NCBI GenBank assembly: GCA_041320695.1
Contig: JBGGOQ010000001.1
Span: 372,001 to 436,000 of the forward strand
DNA length: 64,000 bases
Reading direction: 5' to 3'
From: Caldicellulosiruptoraceae bacterium PP1
GTDB taxonomy: Bacteria; Bacillota; Thermoanaerobacteria; Caldicellulosiruptorales; Caldicellulosiruptoraceae
Shown: positions 47,004 to 55,868 of the stretch, one piece after another
How positions within the stretch are numbered: position 1 is the stretch's first letter
Layout of the letters: every line of letters begins with the position of its first letter
Made by a program: the position numbers and the translations under genes
The notes under the pieces: generated by a model
What the model was told of the DNA's origin: nothing
The model's input: the letters and a program-made list of their open reading frames with translations, nothing else
The model's database searches: none

Positions 47004-47372
47004 TTATTTAGAACTTTGAGTTATAAAATACATTATACCCCCTGCTATTGTGAGAGCAAAGAATACGATTAATGCACCTACAAGCTTCCAACCAAGACTT
47101 TTTATTGCTTCGGCTCTATCTCTTGCTTCACCAGCAGCCATTATTTTAAAGCCAACTATTACAATAGTAACAACCAAGCCTACTGCACCGATTGTTATAG
47201 CCGCAGGTGCAATAGTATTTTTAATGATATTCCCTAAGGTTGATCTTGCGTCTTGGGCTTGTATAATACCACTAACATCAGTTCCACCAATATTTGTTGC
47301 GAATATTCTTGCTGGTATTAACATAATAGCACTCACTAACATAAGAAAAACATTCTTAATTTTGTTTTTCAT
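47004..47372 (-). CDS. VirB2/TrbC-like conjugative pilin, first
   Basis: 122 aa. Signal-like start (NVFLMLVSAIMLIPARIFA), then two TM helices (TIAPAAITIGAVGLVVTIVI and GWKLVGALIVFFALTIAGGI) joined by a short charged loop (AAGEARDRAEAIK). This is the VirB2/TrbC layout. Followed by a terminator-like hairpin, consistent with a product needed in large amounts. Confidence 0.75.
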   Translation of the reverse strand: MKNKIKNVFLMLVSAIMLIPARIFATNIGGTDVSGIIQAQDARSTLGNIIKNTIAPAAITIGAVGLVVTIVIVGFKIMAAGEARDRAEAIKSLGWKLVGALIVFFALTIAGGIMYFITQSSK

Positions 47373-47389
47373 AACATCTACCCCTTTCT

Positions 47390-47665
47390 TTATTTTATTG
47401 AATTGTAAACTACCCCAAGAATATATGGGGCAAGAAGATAAAGGATAAATACAAACCCAGTTCCAGCTAAAATAGAAGCACCAAGCTTTTTAGCACTCCC
47501 AACATGAAAAATGTAACCAATCATTAGCAAAAGTATTGCAACAGCAATACCAAGTGTAGAGATTGGCTTTATAAAATTTTGCACCATGTTTAGAAGTGCG
47601 GTTAATAGTTTTGTTACTATACTTGTAAATTCATCTGGACTGACTGGTTTTATTAATTCATTCAA
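47390..47665 (-). CDS. VirB2/TrbC-like small membrane protein, second
   Basis: 91 aa, with two TM helices (PISTLGIAVAILLLMIGYIF and ASILAGTGFVFILYLLAPYI) and the loop HVGSAKKLG, but no signal peptide. First gene of the T4SS operon. Either a second pilin-like subunit or a partner of the VirB2-like protein at 47004, from which it is separated by 17 bases. Confidence 0.65.
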   Translation of the reverse strand: MNELIKPVSPDEFTSIVTKLLTALLNMVQNFIKPISTLGIAVAILLLMIGYIFHVGSAKKLGASILAGTGFVFILYLLAPYILGVVYNSIK

Positions 47666-47697
47666 ATTATCACCTCCAATTAGTTTCTAAAAAACAC

Positions 47698-47718
47698 AAA
47701 ATGAGAGCCACTCATTTT
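47698..47718 (-). terminator. Hairpin between the small ORF at 47742 and the T4SS operon
   Basis: AAAATGAG(AG)-TGG-CTCATTTT on the minus strand, with weak flanking U-run; a second CTCTCAT/ATGAGAG overlap nearby gives an alternative stem. Confidence 0.4.
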
Positions 47719-47741
47719 GAATTAATCAAAAGAGCGAACTC

Positions 47742-47987
47742 TCATTTGCAAACTTTCCACCATGAATTAAAATTAATGTGTTCCACAGTTTTTACAGTGG
47801 TGAAAGAACCTTCATTCTCTATTATTAAAATAGCATTATTATATTGCAATGCTATTTGTTTTCTTTTTTTAGCTATTATTTTTCCATTTAAATATATTTC
47901 CCTTATTTTACACTCTGCTTCAATAAAAGAGCATTTTTCTATTCTTTCGATATATCTTTTAATAGCATGTTCAGTAATTTTAAGCAT
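47742..47987 (-). CDS. Small protein, DUF4258/BrnT-like in outline
   Basis: 81 aa from ATG 47987 after AAGGGT. Starts LKITEHAIKRYIERI, like the His/Arg helix that opens several small RelE-like or DUF4258 proteins, and continues KIIAKKRKQIALQYNNAILI then GSFTTVKTVEH. Weak assignment. It overlaps nothing important and follows the HTH gene in the same direction. Confidence 0.45.
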   Translation of the reverse strand: MLKITEHAIKRYIERIEKCSFIEAECKIREIYLNGKIIAKKRKQIALQYNNAILIIENEGSFTTVKTVEHINFNSWWKVCK

Positions 47988-47997
47988 AATAATACCC

Positions 47998-48525
47998 TTA
48001 CATAGCAAAGTTATTTGCTGTGTTTATAACAGTATTTCTTTTTCGTTTTAAACCTTCAGATAAAGAATGAATTGGTTTAATTACTTTTGGAAGACATGAT
48101 GGGACAACAGTTCCATCTTCAAGAATATCTTTTCTTACGAATTTGCCCTTTATCCAGTCATAAGCTCTATGAACAAATTCAAAAGAAGTTGTAATTGGAG
48201 GATATTTGCTATGTGAAAATTCATTAGATAATTCAGCAACAGCTTGTCTATGTTGCTTTTTTACTATTTCCCATGTTTCATCAAACAAGCGATTTTGTGC
48301 TTGTTTTCTTTTTTTCTTTTGATACTCTCTAACACGAGCTAATTGTTTTTCATGGTTTATACTCTTTCTATATTTTTTTTCTTCTTCAAATCGTTCATCT
48401 TGTTTCACATATTTTGATACAGTCTGCCTGCTCAAACCTACTTCTTTTGCTATGTCCACCATCTCTTTGTGTTCTTCGTAGTATTTGTTTATTATTAATT
48501 TTATTTTTTCTTCGGGCAACCTCAT
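47998..48525 (-). CDS. Helix-turn-helix DNA-binding protein
   Basis: 175 aa from ATG 48525, with GGGTGAT upstream; longer starts exist. Residues 1-40 carry a resolvase/transposase-type HTH (EEKIKLIINKYYEEHKEMVD, then IAKEVGLSRQTVSKYVKQDE). A basic helical segment (REYQKKKRKQAQNRL) and a conserved-looking C-terminal half follow. Possibly the regulator of the T4SS operon or an excision factor. It lies at the edge of the element, next to the recombinase. Confidence 0.6.
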   Translation of the reverse strand: MRLPEEKIKLIINKYYEEHKEMVDIAKEVGLSRQTVSKYVKQDERFEEEKKYRKSINHEKQLARVREYQKKKRKQAQNRLFDETWEIVKKQHRQAVAELSNEFSHSKYPPITTSFEFVHRAYDWIKGKFVRKDILEDGTVVPSCLPKVIKPIHSLSEGLKRKRNTVINTANNFAM

Positions 48526-48877
48526 CCTTATCACCCTACTGCTTACATATTTACCATTATTGCACATAATTTTTATTTTGTGCAATTATATTTTTTATTG
48601 CTTATTTATATTTATTTAAATATAATATTCGGTAGCCCATTGACAAATGGTACAAATTTATCAGTGTATTTTCGCACTTTCTTCTGTAGTTCTTTATCTT
48701 CACGTATGATAAAGTTTTGAAAGAAGCTGAACTAATACATGATGACATAAATATATATATTGATATTGTGGAGATTGAATAATAATGTGGCAATTATCAT
48801 TTATACCTGAATCAAAAAAAGAAATATGGTAATGCTCTATTTAATAGATAGTTTTGAAAAATAAAAGTAACTATTCT
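48526..48877. other. Gap with a truncated plus-strand gene end; probable element boundary
   Basis: No intact gene. On the plus strand 48695-48781 reads FFIFTYDKVLKEAELIHDDI, then NIYIDIVEIE and stop, a plausible C-terminus without its body. It is followed at once by a 15-codon frame starting MWQLSFIPESKKEIW. Both look like gene debris at the element/chromosome junction. An attachment site may lie here but cannot be named without the other end. Confidence 0.35.
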
Positions 48878-49843
48878 TTATTCCCCTGATAAGGGATTCT
48901 TTTTTATTGCATTTCTTAGTTGTTCATCATCTATATGAGTATATATTTCAGTTGTTGCAACACTCTGATGTCCTAATATCTGCTGTAATGCTCTTATATC
49001 AACATTACCATATTTATACATTAATGTTGCTGCCGTATGTCTTAACTTATGTGGTGAAATCTTTTTTGAATCAATGTTAGATAATTGAACGTATTTCTTT
49101 ACAATATACTGTACAGTTCTTCTGCTTATTCTTGTTTTTCGTTCACTTAAAAATAAAGCATATCTATCTTTAACTCCCTCTTTCGGCCTTACATTTAAAT
49201 ATGTATTTATAGCATCAATACACGCCTTATTCAAATAAATTGTTCTTTCTTTATTTCCCTTTCCTATTACTCTTAGTTTATCTTCTTGTATATCTGTAAT
49301 ATTTATATTGATAAGCTCTGATAATCTTAGTCCACAGTTTAAAAATAATGTAATAATAGCATAATCTCTTTCTTTATTATCCCCGTCAATTACCTGTAAA
49401 AGATTTAAGCTTTGCTCTAATGTCAAATGTTTTGGTTGACGCAATCCTATTTTAGGTGATTCTAACTCCTTTGCAGGATTATTTGGAATTAGTTTTGTTT
49501 TTGAAAATAAATAATTAAAGAATGCTTTTATTGATGCAACCTTTCTTGAACGAGCATATGAGGAATTTCTCAACTTTATTGTTATGAAAGTAAAGTATTC
49601 ATATAAATCACTTAAATTAATTTTTCTTATTTCTTCAATATCAAAATCAGAGACATCAAATTTATTTAAATCTTCATGATTACTTATACAATTTAAACTT
49701 CCTTCATTTTTAGCTTTTAAATATCTCAAAAAAGTTCTTAAATCGTAATGATATTCTTTTACTGTATTAAAAGATTTATTTTTAATAGTTAGCATATAAT
49801 TTAAAAATTCTTTAACATATGATGGAACATCATTAAAATCCAT
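48878..49843 (-). CDS. Tyrosine recombinase (XerC/D-like integrase)
   Basis: 321 aa from ATG 49843 after GAGGTG. N-terminal SAM-like core-binding domain (KEFLNYMLTIKNKSFNTVKE), then the catalytic domain with all key residues: Arg in NCGLRLSEL, Lys in IGKGNKERTI, HKLRH, GHQSVAT (His/Trp position) and the Tyr in EIYTHID. Close in style to clostridial XerC/XerD, with an insertion near residues 45-75. It lies beside the conjugation genes and may integrate the element. A resident chromosomal recombinase is the alternative. Confidence 0.85.
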   Translation of the reverse strand: MDFNDVPSYVKEFLNYMLTIKNKSFNTVKEYHYDLRTFLRYLKAKNEGSLNCISNHEDLNKFDVSDFDIEEIRKINLSDLYEYFTFITIKLRNSSYARSRKVASIKAFFNYLFSKTKLIPNNPAKELESPKIGLRQPKHLTLEQSLNLLQVIDGDNKERDYAIITLFLNCGLRLSELININITDIQEDKLRVIGKGNKERTIYLNKACIDAINTYLNVRPKEGVKDRYALFLSERKTRISRRTVQYIVKKYVQLSNIDSKKISPHKLRHTAATLMYKYGNVDIRALQQILGHQSVATTEIYTHIDDEQLRNAIKKNPLSGE

Positions 49844-49897
49844 AGATATTAACACCTCAAACTATTGTTCTACAGTAATTATAACATATAAATATTT

Positions 49898-49959
49898 ATT
49901 GAATACATTAAATTTGATTGCATACGCGTATTCAATTTATAAATAAAATATGGTATAAT
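49898..49959 (+). promoter_or_regulatory. liv operon promoter with inverted-repeat operator
   Basis: -35 TTCAAT (49931-49936), 17-base spacer, extended -10 TGGTATAAT (TATAAT at 49954). Overlapping the -35 is one arm of ATTGAATAC-N21-GTATTCAAT (49898-49906 and 49928-49936), and the palindrome ATACGCGTAT. A repressor site for the liv operon is likely; the factor is unknown. Confidence 0.5.
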
Positions 49960-49997
49960 CATTAAAAATTAATTTACATAAAGGGGTGTTATCTTAT

Positions 49998-51155
49998 ATG
50001 AAAAAATTTCTTAGTGTTTTAGTACTTGTTTTATTTCTCTGTTTAATAATACTACCTACCTTGGCTGCATCAAATAATACTATCAAGATAGGTGTTGATC
50101 TTGAGTTATCACAAGCTGTTGCTCAATATGGTCAACGTGAATTAGATGGTATAAAATTAGCAGTTGATGAAATTAACAAAAAAGGTGGTATCTTAGGTAA
50201 AAAGATTGAATTAGTTATTATTGATAATAAGTCAGATAAGACAGAAGCAATGAATGTTGCAACAAAATTAGCTGTTAAAGAAAAGGTTTTAGCAATACTT
50301 GGCCCAGCTACTTCAGGTGCTACAAAATCAGCCTCTCAAGCTGCAATGCAATATAAAGTTCCAATAATATCACCTTCAGCAACTGATGATACAGTAACAA
50401 TAAACGAAAGAACAGGCAAAGTTAAAACTTATGTGTTTAGAACATGTTTCAATGATTCTTTCCAAGGTAATGTTATGGCAAACTTTGCAGCAAAAACATT
50501 AAAACTTAAAAATGCTGCTATTATTACTGATGCTTCAAGTGATTATAGTAAAGGACTTGCAAAGAACTTTAAGACCACATTTACAAAAGCTGGTGGAAAG
50601 ATTGTTGCAGAAGAATCTTTCGGTAAAGGTGAACAAGATTTTAATAGTATATTAACAAAGATAAGAGATAAAAAACCAGAAGTTATTTTTGCACCTGTTT
50701 ACTATGATGAAGCAGGACTAATAATCAAACAAGCAAGAGAGCTTGGATTAAATGTACCAATACTTGGTGCAGACGGTTTTGATGATCCAAAGGTAGTAGA
50801 AAAAGCTGGAAAGACATATTCAAATAATGTCTTCTTCTCTGCTCACTATTCATCACAAGATACAGATAAAAAAGTTAAAGACTTTATTACAAATTACAAA
50901 AAGAAATATAATGCTGAACCCAATGCTTTTGCTGCTCTTGGTTATGATTTAGGATATTTTGTAGCTGATGCAATAAAAAGAGCAAATACAACAACTGATA
51001 GAGAAAAATTAAGAAAGGCTTTAGAAACAACTAAGAACTTTGTTGGTGTTACTGGTGTAATTAATGTTGATAAAAATCATAATGCTGAAAAATCAGCTGT
51101 AATAATAGAATTAAAAGATGGAGTTCAAACATTTAAACAAAAATTAAATCCATAA
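49998..51155 (+). CDS. livK: Branched-chain amino-acid ABC transporter, binding protein
   Basis: 385 aa from ATG 49998 after AAGGGGTG. Signal peptide (MKKFLSVLVLVLFLCLIILP, then TLAAS). The mature part has the LivK fold: KIGVDLELSQAVAQYGQREL, GILGKKIELVIIDNKSD, ILGPATSGATKSAS, and GVTGVINVDKNHNAEKSAV near the end. It captures Leu/Ile/Val outside the membrane. There is no clear lipobox Cys, which is unusual in a Gram-positive cell: the only signal-region Cys sits too early. First gene of livKHMGF. Confidence 0.9.
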   Translation: MKKFLSVLVLVLFLCLIILPTLAASNNTIKIGVDLELSQAVAQYGQRELDGIKLAVDEINKKGGILGKKIELVIIDNKSDKTEAMNVATKLAVKEKVLAILGPATSGATKSASQAAMQYKVPIISPSATDDTVTINERTGKVKTYVFRTCFNDSFQGNVMANFAAKTLKLKNAAIITDASSDYSKGLAKNFKTTFTKAGGKIVAEESFGKGEQDFNSILTKIRDKKPEVIFAPVYYDEAGLIIKQARELGLNVPILGADGFDDPKVVEKAGKTYSNNVFFSAHYSSQDTDKKVKDFITNYKKKYNAEPNAFAALGYDLGYFVADAIKRANTTTDREKLRKALETTKNFVGVTGVINVDKNHNAEKSAVIIELKDGVQTFKQKLNP

Positions 51156-51172
51156 ATTAAATAAGTCATTTC

Positions 51173-51218
51173 ATGAGAGGTGGGTGGGGACACCTTCCCG
51201 CCTTCTCCTCTTATGAAT
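51173..51218 (+). promoter_or_regulatory. Hairpin between livK and livH
   Basis: CATGAGAGGTGGGTGGGG and CTTCCCGCCTTCTCCTCTTATG form a long imperfect stem, G+C-rich in an AT-rich setting. No U-tract follows, so it is probably an mRNA-stabilising or processing element that raises livK over the membrane genes. Confidence 0.55.
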
Positions 51219-51245
51219 TAAATTTATAAAAGAGGTGAATTAAAT

Positions 51246-52130
51246 TTGTGGACATTCTTACAGCAATTAATAAATGGAATAACATTAGGCAGTGTCTATG
51301 CATTAATTGCATTAGGTTATACAATGGTATATGGTATCATCAAGCTTATTAACTTTGCTCATGGCGATGTTTATATGGTAGGTGCATATATAGCTTTTAT
51401 ATGTGTTGTTTATTTACATATGGGTTTTTTACCAGCACTTATAATTTCTATGGTATTCTGTGCTCTTCTTGGTGTAATAATAGAAAAATTAGCTTATAAA
51501 CCACTCAGGAATTCATCAAGAATATCAGTTTTAATAACTGCAATAGGTGTATCACTTTTACTTGAAAATTTAATGCAAATAATTATGGGAGCAGATTCGA
51601 GAGTTTTTCCAAAAGTAGTAGCGGATAATAATTATAAACTTTTCAACAATCATTTATTAATTAGTAATAAACAGATATATATGATTATAATAACTATTAT
51701 TTTAATGATTCTATTAAATTATGTTGTTAAAAATACAAAAATGGGGAAAGCAATGAGAGCAGTTGCTCAAGATTCTGATGCTGCTCGATTGATGGGAATA
51801 AATGTTGATACAACAATTAGTTTTACATTTGCAATAGGTTCAGCTCTTGCTGCAGCTGGAGGAGTTTTGGTTGGACTTTATTATGTTAGTATCAATCCAT
51901 TAATGGGTGTGTTACCTGGACTTAAAGCATTTGTTGCAGCTGTTTTTGGTGGTATTGGTATAATCCCTGGTGCTATGTTAGGTGGTTTTTCATTAGGAAT
52001 TGTTGAAACTTTAGTAAGTGGTTATGGTAGTTCTATGTATAAAGATGCTGTTGCATTTGCTATCTTGATTCTTATTCTTCTTGTAAAACCGACGGGGTTA
52101 CTTGGTAAAAACATTAAAGAGAAGGTGTAA
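51246..52130 (+). CDS. livH: Branched-chain amino-acid ABC transporter permease LivH
   Basis: 294 aa from TTG 51246 with AAAGAGGTG upstream. About eight TM helices. Family marks: LINGITLGSVYALIALGYTM and YGIIKLINFAHGDVYMVGAY near the start, GKAMRAVAQDSDAARLMGI (the EAA-like coupling loop) and FGGIGIIPGAMLGG. It forms the pore with LivM. Confidence 0.93.
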   Translation: MWTFLQQLINGITLGSVYALIALGYTMVYGIIKLINFAHGDVYMVGAYIAFICVVYLHMGFLPALIISMVFCALLGVIIEKLAYKPLRNSSRISVLITAIGVSLLLENLMQIIMGADSRVFPKVVADNNYKLFNNHLLISNKQIYMIIITIILMILLNYVVKNTKMGKAMRAVAQDSDAARLMGINVDTTISFTFAIGSALAAAGGVLVGLYYVSINPLMGVLPGLKAFVAAVFGGIGIIPGAMLGGFSLGIVETLVSGYGSSMYKDAVAFAILILILLVKPTGLLGKNIKEKV

Positions 52131-52133
52131 GCT

Positions 52134-53078
52134 ATGCGAAAGAAATGGATTATTAATATATTGATAATAATCTTTATTTATACAATTATTACTTTACTTA
52201 TGCACTTTGGAGTAATAGATGACTATGTTAAACTAAATATATTCTTAATACTAATAAATATTATGCTTGCAGTAAGTTTAAATCTAATCAATGGTATTAC
52301 AGGACAGTTTTCATTAGGCCATGCTGGTTTTATGGCAATAGGTGCTTATACAACTGGTGTTTTGACCACCAATTTTACTCTACCCTTTTATATAACAATG
52401 ATTATTGGCGGCATATTAGCTATGTTGTTTGGCTTTATTATAGGGTTACCAGTTTTAAGACTTAAAGGTGATTATCTAGCTATTGCAACCTTAGGTTTTG
52501 GTGAAATAATAAGAATTATAATACAAAATATTGAGTATTTAGGTGGTGCAAGTGGTATAAATGATATTCCTCAAGGCCTTGATTGGACATCTTTTTATGT
52601 AATAACTCTTATCACAATTATAATTATTGTAAATATTATAAAATCTTCATATGGTAGAGCTTTAATAGCAATTAGAGAAGACGAAGTTGCAGCAGAAGCA
52701 ATGGGTATAAATACTACTTTTTATAAAGTTTTAGCATTCATGATAGGTGCTTTTTTTGCAGGTATAGCGGGTTCAGTTTATTCAGGTTATTTTGGTTACA
52801 TTCAACCAGATATATTTAACTTTTTTAAATCCATTGATATTTTAGTAATTGTTGTTTTAGGTGGACTTGGAAGTATTTCAGGCTCAATTATATCTGCAAT
52901 TGTTTTAACACTTATCTCGGCATACCTACAAGAATTTCCACAGGTTAGAATGGTTCTTTATTCTGTAATTCTTATATTAATAATGCTATTCAGACCTCAA
53001 GGCTTGTTAGGAACAAAAGAGATAAGTTTAGCTAATCTCTTTTTAAGGAAAAAATTGGGTGGTGGAAATAATGCTTAA
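52134..53078 (+). CDS. livM: Branched-chain amino-acid ABC transporter permease LivM
   Basis: 314 aa, starting 3 bases after livH. TM-rich. Marks: NLINGITGQFSLGHAGFMAI, LRLKGDYLAIATLGFGEIIR, GRALIAIREDEVAAEAMGI and VLGGLGSISGSII, all standard for LivM. Membrane partner of LivH. The end overlaps the start region of livG by 8 bases. Confidence 0.93.
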   Translation: MRKKWIINILIIIFIYTIITLLMHFGVIDDYVKLNIFLILINIMLAVSLNLINGITGQFSLGHAGFMAIGAYTTGVLTTNFTLPFYITMIIGGILAMLFGFIIGLPVLRLKGDYLAIATLGFGEIIRIIIQNIEYLGGASGINDIPQGLDWTSFYVITLITIIIIVNIIKSSYGRALIAIREDEVAAEAMGINTTFYKVLAFMIGAFFAGIAGSVYSGYFGYIQPDIFNFFKSIDILVIVVLGGLGSISGSIISAIVLTLISAYLQEFPQVRMVLYSVILILIMLFRPQGLLGTKEISLANLFLRKKLGGGNNA

Positions 53079-53841
53079 AATTAATAATGTAACTGTTAAT
53101 TTTGGTGGTATTACAGCTTTAAATCAAGTTAATATTGATGTATCACATAAATCAATTATTGGCCTTATTGGTCCAAATGGAGCCGGAAAAACTACAGTTT
53201 TTAATATAATTTCTGGTATTTACACACCAAATCAAGGTAGTATAGTTTTTTCAAGTGATGATATTACAACAAAGAAAACTCACCAAGTTGCTAAATTAGG
53301 AATTTCAAGAACTTTTCAAAATATTCGTTTGTTTAAAGAGTTAAGTGTTATTGATAATGTAAAGATATCTTTTCATAAAGATATTGAATATAATCTTTTT
53401 CACACAATATTTAGAACAAACAAATACTATAAAATTGAAAAAGAAAAACATCAAAAGGCTGAGGAGTTACTAAAAATATTTAATCTTTATGAAAAAAGAT
53501 ATGAGTATGCTAAGAATTTACCTTATGGTGAACAAAGAAAGTTAGAAATTGTTAGAGCTTTAGCTACTTCACCAAAGCTTTTATTATTAGATGAGCCTGC
53601 AGCAGGAATGAATCCTCAAGAATCTCAAGAGCTTAAAAATCTTATTAAATTTATTAAAGATAGATTTAATTTAACTATTCTTTTGATTGAACATGATATG
53701 TCAGTTGTAATGGATATATGTGAAAAAATTTATGTTTTAGATTATGGAGAGGTCATTGCATCTGGAACCCCTGAAGAAATAACAAATAATCTAAGAGTTA
53801 TACAGGCATATTTAGGAGAGGGGGAGCTTAATTTTGCTTAA
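53071..53841 (+). CDS. livG: Branched-chain amino-acid ABC transporter ATPase LivG
   Basis: 256 aa from ATG 53071, with GGTGG upstream. Walker A GPNGAGKTTVFN, Q-loop in SRTFQNIRLF, a signature-like stretch LPYGEQRKLEIVRAL (LivG proteins have YG/SGEQR in place of LSGGQ), Walker B LLLLDEPAAGM and switch His IEHDM. Cytoplasmic energy unit working as a heterodimer with LivF. Confidence 0.93.
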   Translation: MLKINNVTVNFGGITALNQVNIDVSHKSIIGLIGPNGAGKTTVFNIISGIYTPNQGSIVFSSDDITTKKTHQVAKLGISRTFQNIRLFKELSVIDNVKISFHKDIEYNLFHTIFRTNKYYKIEKEKHQKAEELLKIFNLYEKRYEYAKNLPYGEQRKLEIVRALATSPKLLLLDEPAAGMNPQESQELKNLIKFIKDRFNLTILLIEHDMSVVMDICEKIYVLDYGEVIASGTPEEITNNLRVIQAYLGEGELNFA

Positions 53842-54538
53842 AATAAATTCAATAGATGTATACTATGGTGCTATTCAAGCACTTTTTTCTGTATCACTTG
53901 AAGTTAATCAAGGAGAAATCGTTACATTAATTGGAGCAAATGGTGCAGGTAAATCCACCCTTCTTAAGAGTATTTCAGGACTTGTTAAAATAAAAAATGG
54001 TTCAATTGAGTTTGAAGATGAACAAATTCATCAAAAAACAACAATGGATATTGTAAAGCTTGGTATTTCTCAAGTTCCTGAAGGTAGACGAGTTTTCCCA
54101 GAAATGAGTGTATATGAAAATCTTGAACTCGGTGCTTTTTTGAGAAAGGATAAAGAAAATATAAAAAAAGATATGAACAATGTTTTTGAAAGATTTCCAA
54201 GATTATCCGAAAGAAGAAATCAATTGGCTGGAACTCTAAGTGGTGGAGAACAGCAGATGTTAGCTATAGGAAGAGCACTTATGGCAAGGCCAAAGCTTTT
54301 ATTATTAGATGAGCCCTCAATGGGGCTTGCACCAATATTAGTAAATGAGATTTTTAAGATTATTAAGGAAATTAATGAACAAGGAACAACAATTCTTTTG
54401 ATTGAACAAAATGCTAATATGGCTTTACATATTGCAGATAAAGCTTATGTTATTGAAACTGGAAGGATAGTTTTAAGCGGAAGTGCAAAAGAAGTAGCAA
54501 GTAATCCAAATGTTAAAAAGGCATATCTTGGTGGTTAA
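53834..54538 (+). CDS. livF: Branched-chain amino-acid ABC transporter ATPase LivF
   Basis: 234 aa from TTG 53834 with GGGGGAG upstream, overlapping livG by 8 bases. Walker A GANGAGKSTLL, signature LSGGEQQMLAIGRALM, Walker B LLLLDEPSMGLAP and IEQNANMAL. EGRRVFPEMSVYENLELGAF is diagnostic of LivF. Last gene of the operon, followed by a terminator. Confidence 0.93.
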   Translation: MLKINSIDVYYGAIQALFSVSLEVNQGEIVTLIGANGAGKSTLLKSISGLVKIKNGSIEFEDEQIHQKTTMDIVKLGISQVPEGRRVFPEMSVYENLELGAFLRKDKENIKKDMNNVFERFPRLSERRNQLAGTLSGGEQQMLAIGRALMARPKLLLLDEPSMGLAPILVNEIFKIIKEINEQGTTILLIEQNANMALHIADKAYVIETGRIVLSGSAKEVASNPNVKKAYLGG

Positions 54539-54548
54539 AAAATATAAA

Positions 54549-54580
54549 AAAATAAGGGTAGAATGACCTACCCTTTATTT
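54549..54580. terminator. Bidirectional terminator between liv and pyr operons
   Basis: AAATAAGGGTAG-(AATGAC)-CTACCCTTTATTT, between the converging livF (+) and pyrE (-) genes; overlaps the last codons of pyrE. Confidence 0.8.
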
Positions 54581-55149
54581 ATTTTTCTACTACCTGGTTT
54601 TACTATAGGAATACCTTCTTTACAATATGGACATTCATTTTGCTCATATGCTTCAACCTTCATTGATATTAATGATTTATATTTTACTCCAAAATCAATT
54701 TCTCCACCAGTTCTATCAACAATACTTGCAATTCCAACAATTTCTCCGTTATATTCATTAACTATATCAATAATTTCTTTTACTGACCCGCCTGTTGTTA
54801 TAACATCTTCAACAACCAATACACGCTCTCCTTTTTCAATCTTGAATCCCCTTCTCAATTTCATAATTCCCTCTTCTCTTTCAGCAAATATTGACCTTGC
54901 ATGAAGTTGTCTTGCCATTTCGTACGAAAATGTTACAGCACCAATAGCAGGTCCTATTACAACATCAATGGAACAATCTATAAATGATTTTACTAATTCC
55001 TTACATATTGATTCACTTAAATTAGGATATTGTAAAATTTTTGCACACTGTAAGTACTTACCACTATGTTTGCCTGATGTCAATAAAAAATGACCTTCTA
55101 ATAAAGCATCAACATCTTTTAACATTTCAATCCATTTTGTAGAATCCAT
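54568..55149 (-). CDS. pyrE: Orotate phosphoribosyltransferase
   Basis: 193 aa from ATG 55149 after AGGAGGATATTTATA. HFLLTSGKHSGKYLQCAKIL near the start and the PRPP motif VLVVEDVITTGGSVKE (type I PRTase) identify it. A C-terminal CPYCKEGIPIVKPGSR tail is typical of clostridial/archaeal-type PyrE. It joins orotate and PRPP to give OMP. Last gene of the pyr operon. Confidence 0.93.
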   Translation of the reverse strand: MDSTKWIEMLKDVDALLEGHFLLTSGKHSGKYLQCAKILQYPNLSESICKELVKSFIDCSIDVVIGPAIGAVTFSYEMARQLHARSIFAEREEGIMKLRRGFKIEKGERVLVVEDVITTGGSVKEIIDIVNEYNGEIVGIASIVDRTGGEIDFGVKYKSLISMKVEAYEQNECPYCKEGIPIVKPGSRKINKG

Positions 55150-55166
55150 TATAAATATCCTCCTAA

Positions 55167-55847
55167 TCAATCATTTATTTCTCTTTTACTTAAAAAATCC
55201 TTCCACCAATCTTGCGTTTCAAAGGTACTTAAATCTTTACCTAAGTGTGAGCTATCCCCTTCTAATGATAAGATGTATTTTCCACCATTATAGGTTACTA
55301 TATTAATTGAAGTATTATCTTGCCAATATATATCATTTAGTTTATTAAAGGGTAAGTCTTTTAAGTACACTAGTAAGGATCTTATTAATGTTCCATGTGT
55401 TACTATACATATACGTTTGCCTGCATTACTTTTTGTTATTTCATTTAAAGCATTAACTGCTCTTTGGTATAACTCATACATACTTTCACCATTTGGCATA
55501 CAATGTTCATGAGGCTTATTTTCCCAACAATAGTATTCTTCCGGCCAAAGTTCAGGAAGTTTATCCCACTCAATTCCTTCCCAATCGCCTCCATTTATTT
55601 CAATTAAATCATTCCTTTTAATAATATTTATACCCCTATCTTTAGCAATTTCATATGCAGTAAAATAAGCTCTTTTAAGTGGACTTGAATAAATTACATC
55701 AAAATGAATATTCTTTAATCTCTGAGCTAGCCTTTGTGCTTGAAGATAGCCTTTTTGAGTAAGGTTAGAATCTGTAATACCATGAAATTTTCTTATATAA
55801 TTCCCTTCAGCTTCAGCATGTCTAATTATAAAGATTTCTGTAATCAT
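55167..55847 (-). CDS. Histidine phosphatase family protein in the pyr operon
   Basis: 226 aa. Catalytic RHAE near residue 9 (FIIRHAEAEGN), SSPLKRAYFTAYEIA, Glu in EINGGDWEGIEW and the second His in IVTHGTLIRSLL. This is the phosphoglycerate mutase-like phosphatase fold. Such enzymes act on sugar phosphates, nucleotides or alpha-ribazole phosphate. Its place between pyrD and pyrE is not part of the standard operon; a nucleotide or PRPP-related substrate is a possibility only. Confidence 0.75.
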   Translation of the reverse strand: MITEIFIIRHAEAEGNYIRKFHGITDSNLTQKGYLQAQRLAQRLKNIHFDVIYSSPLKRAYFTAYEIAKDRGINIIKRNDLIEINGGDWEGIEWDKLPELWPEEYYCWENKPHEHCMPNGESMYELYQRAVNALNEITKSNAGKRICIVTHGTLIRSLLVYLKDLPFNKLNDIYWQDNTSINIVTYNGGKYILSLEGDSSHLGKDLSTFETQDWWKDFLSKREIND

Positions 55848-55868
55848 GAATTTTATTTATTCTCCCCT

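Noticed and set aside
48602-48793. Minus-strand ORF of 63 codons between the HTH gene and the recombinase
   Set aside because: No ribosome site and low-complexity composition; the opposite strand shows a more protein-like fragment.
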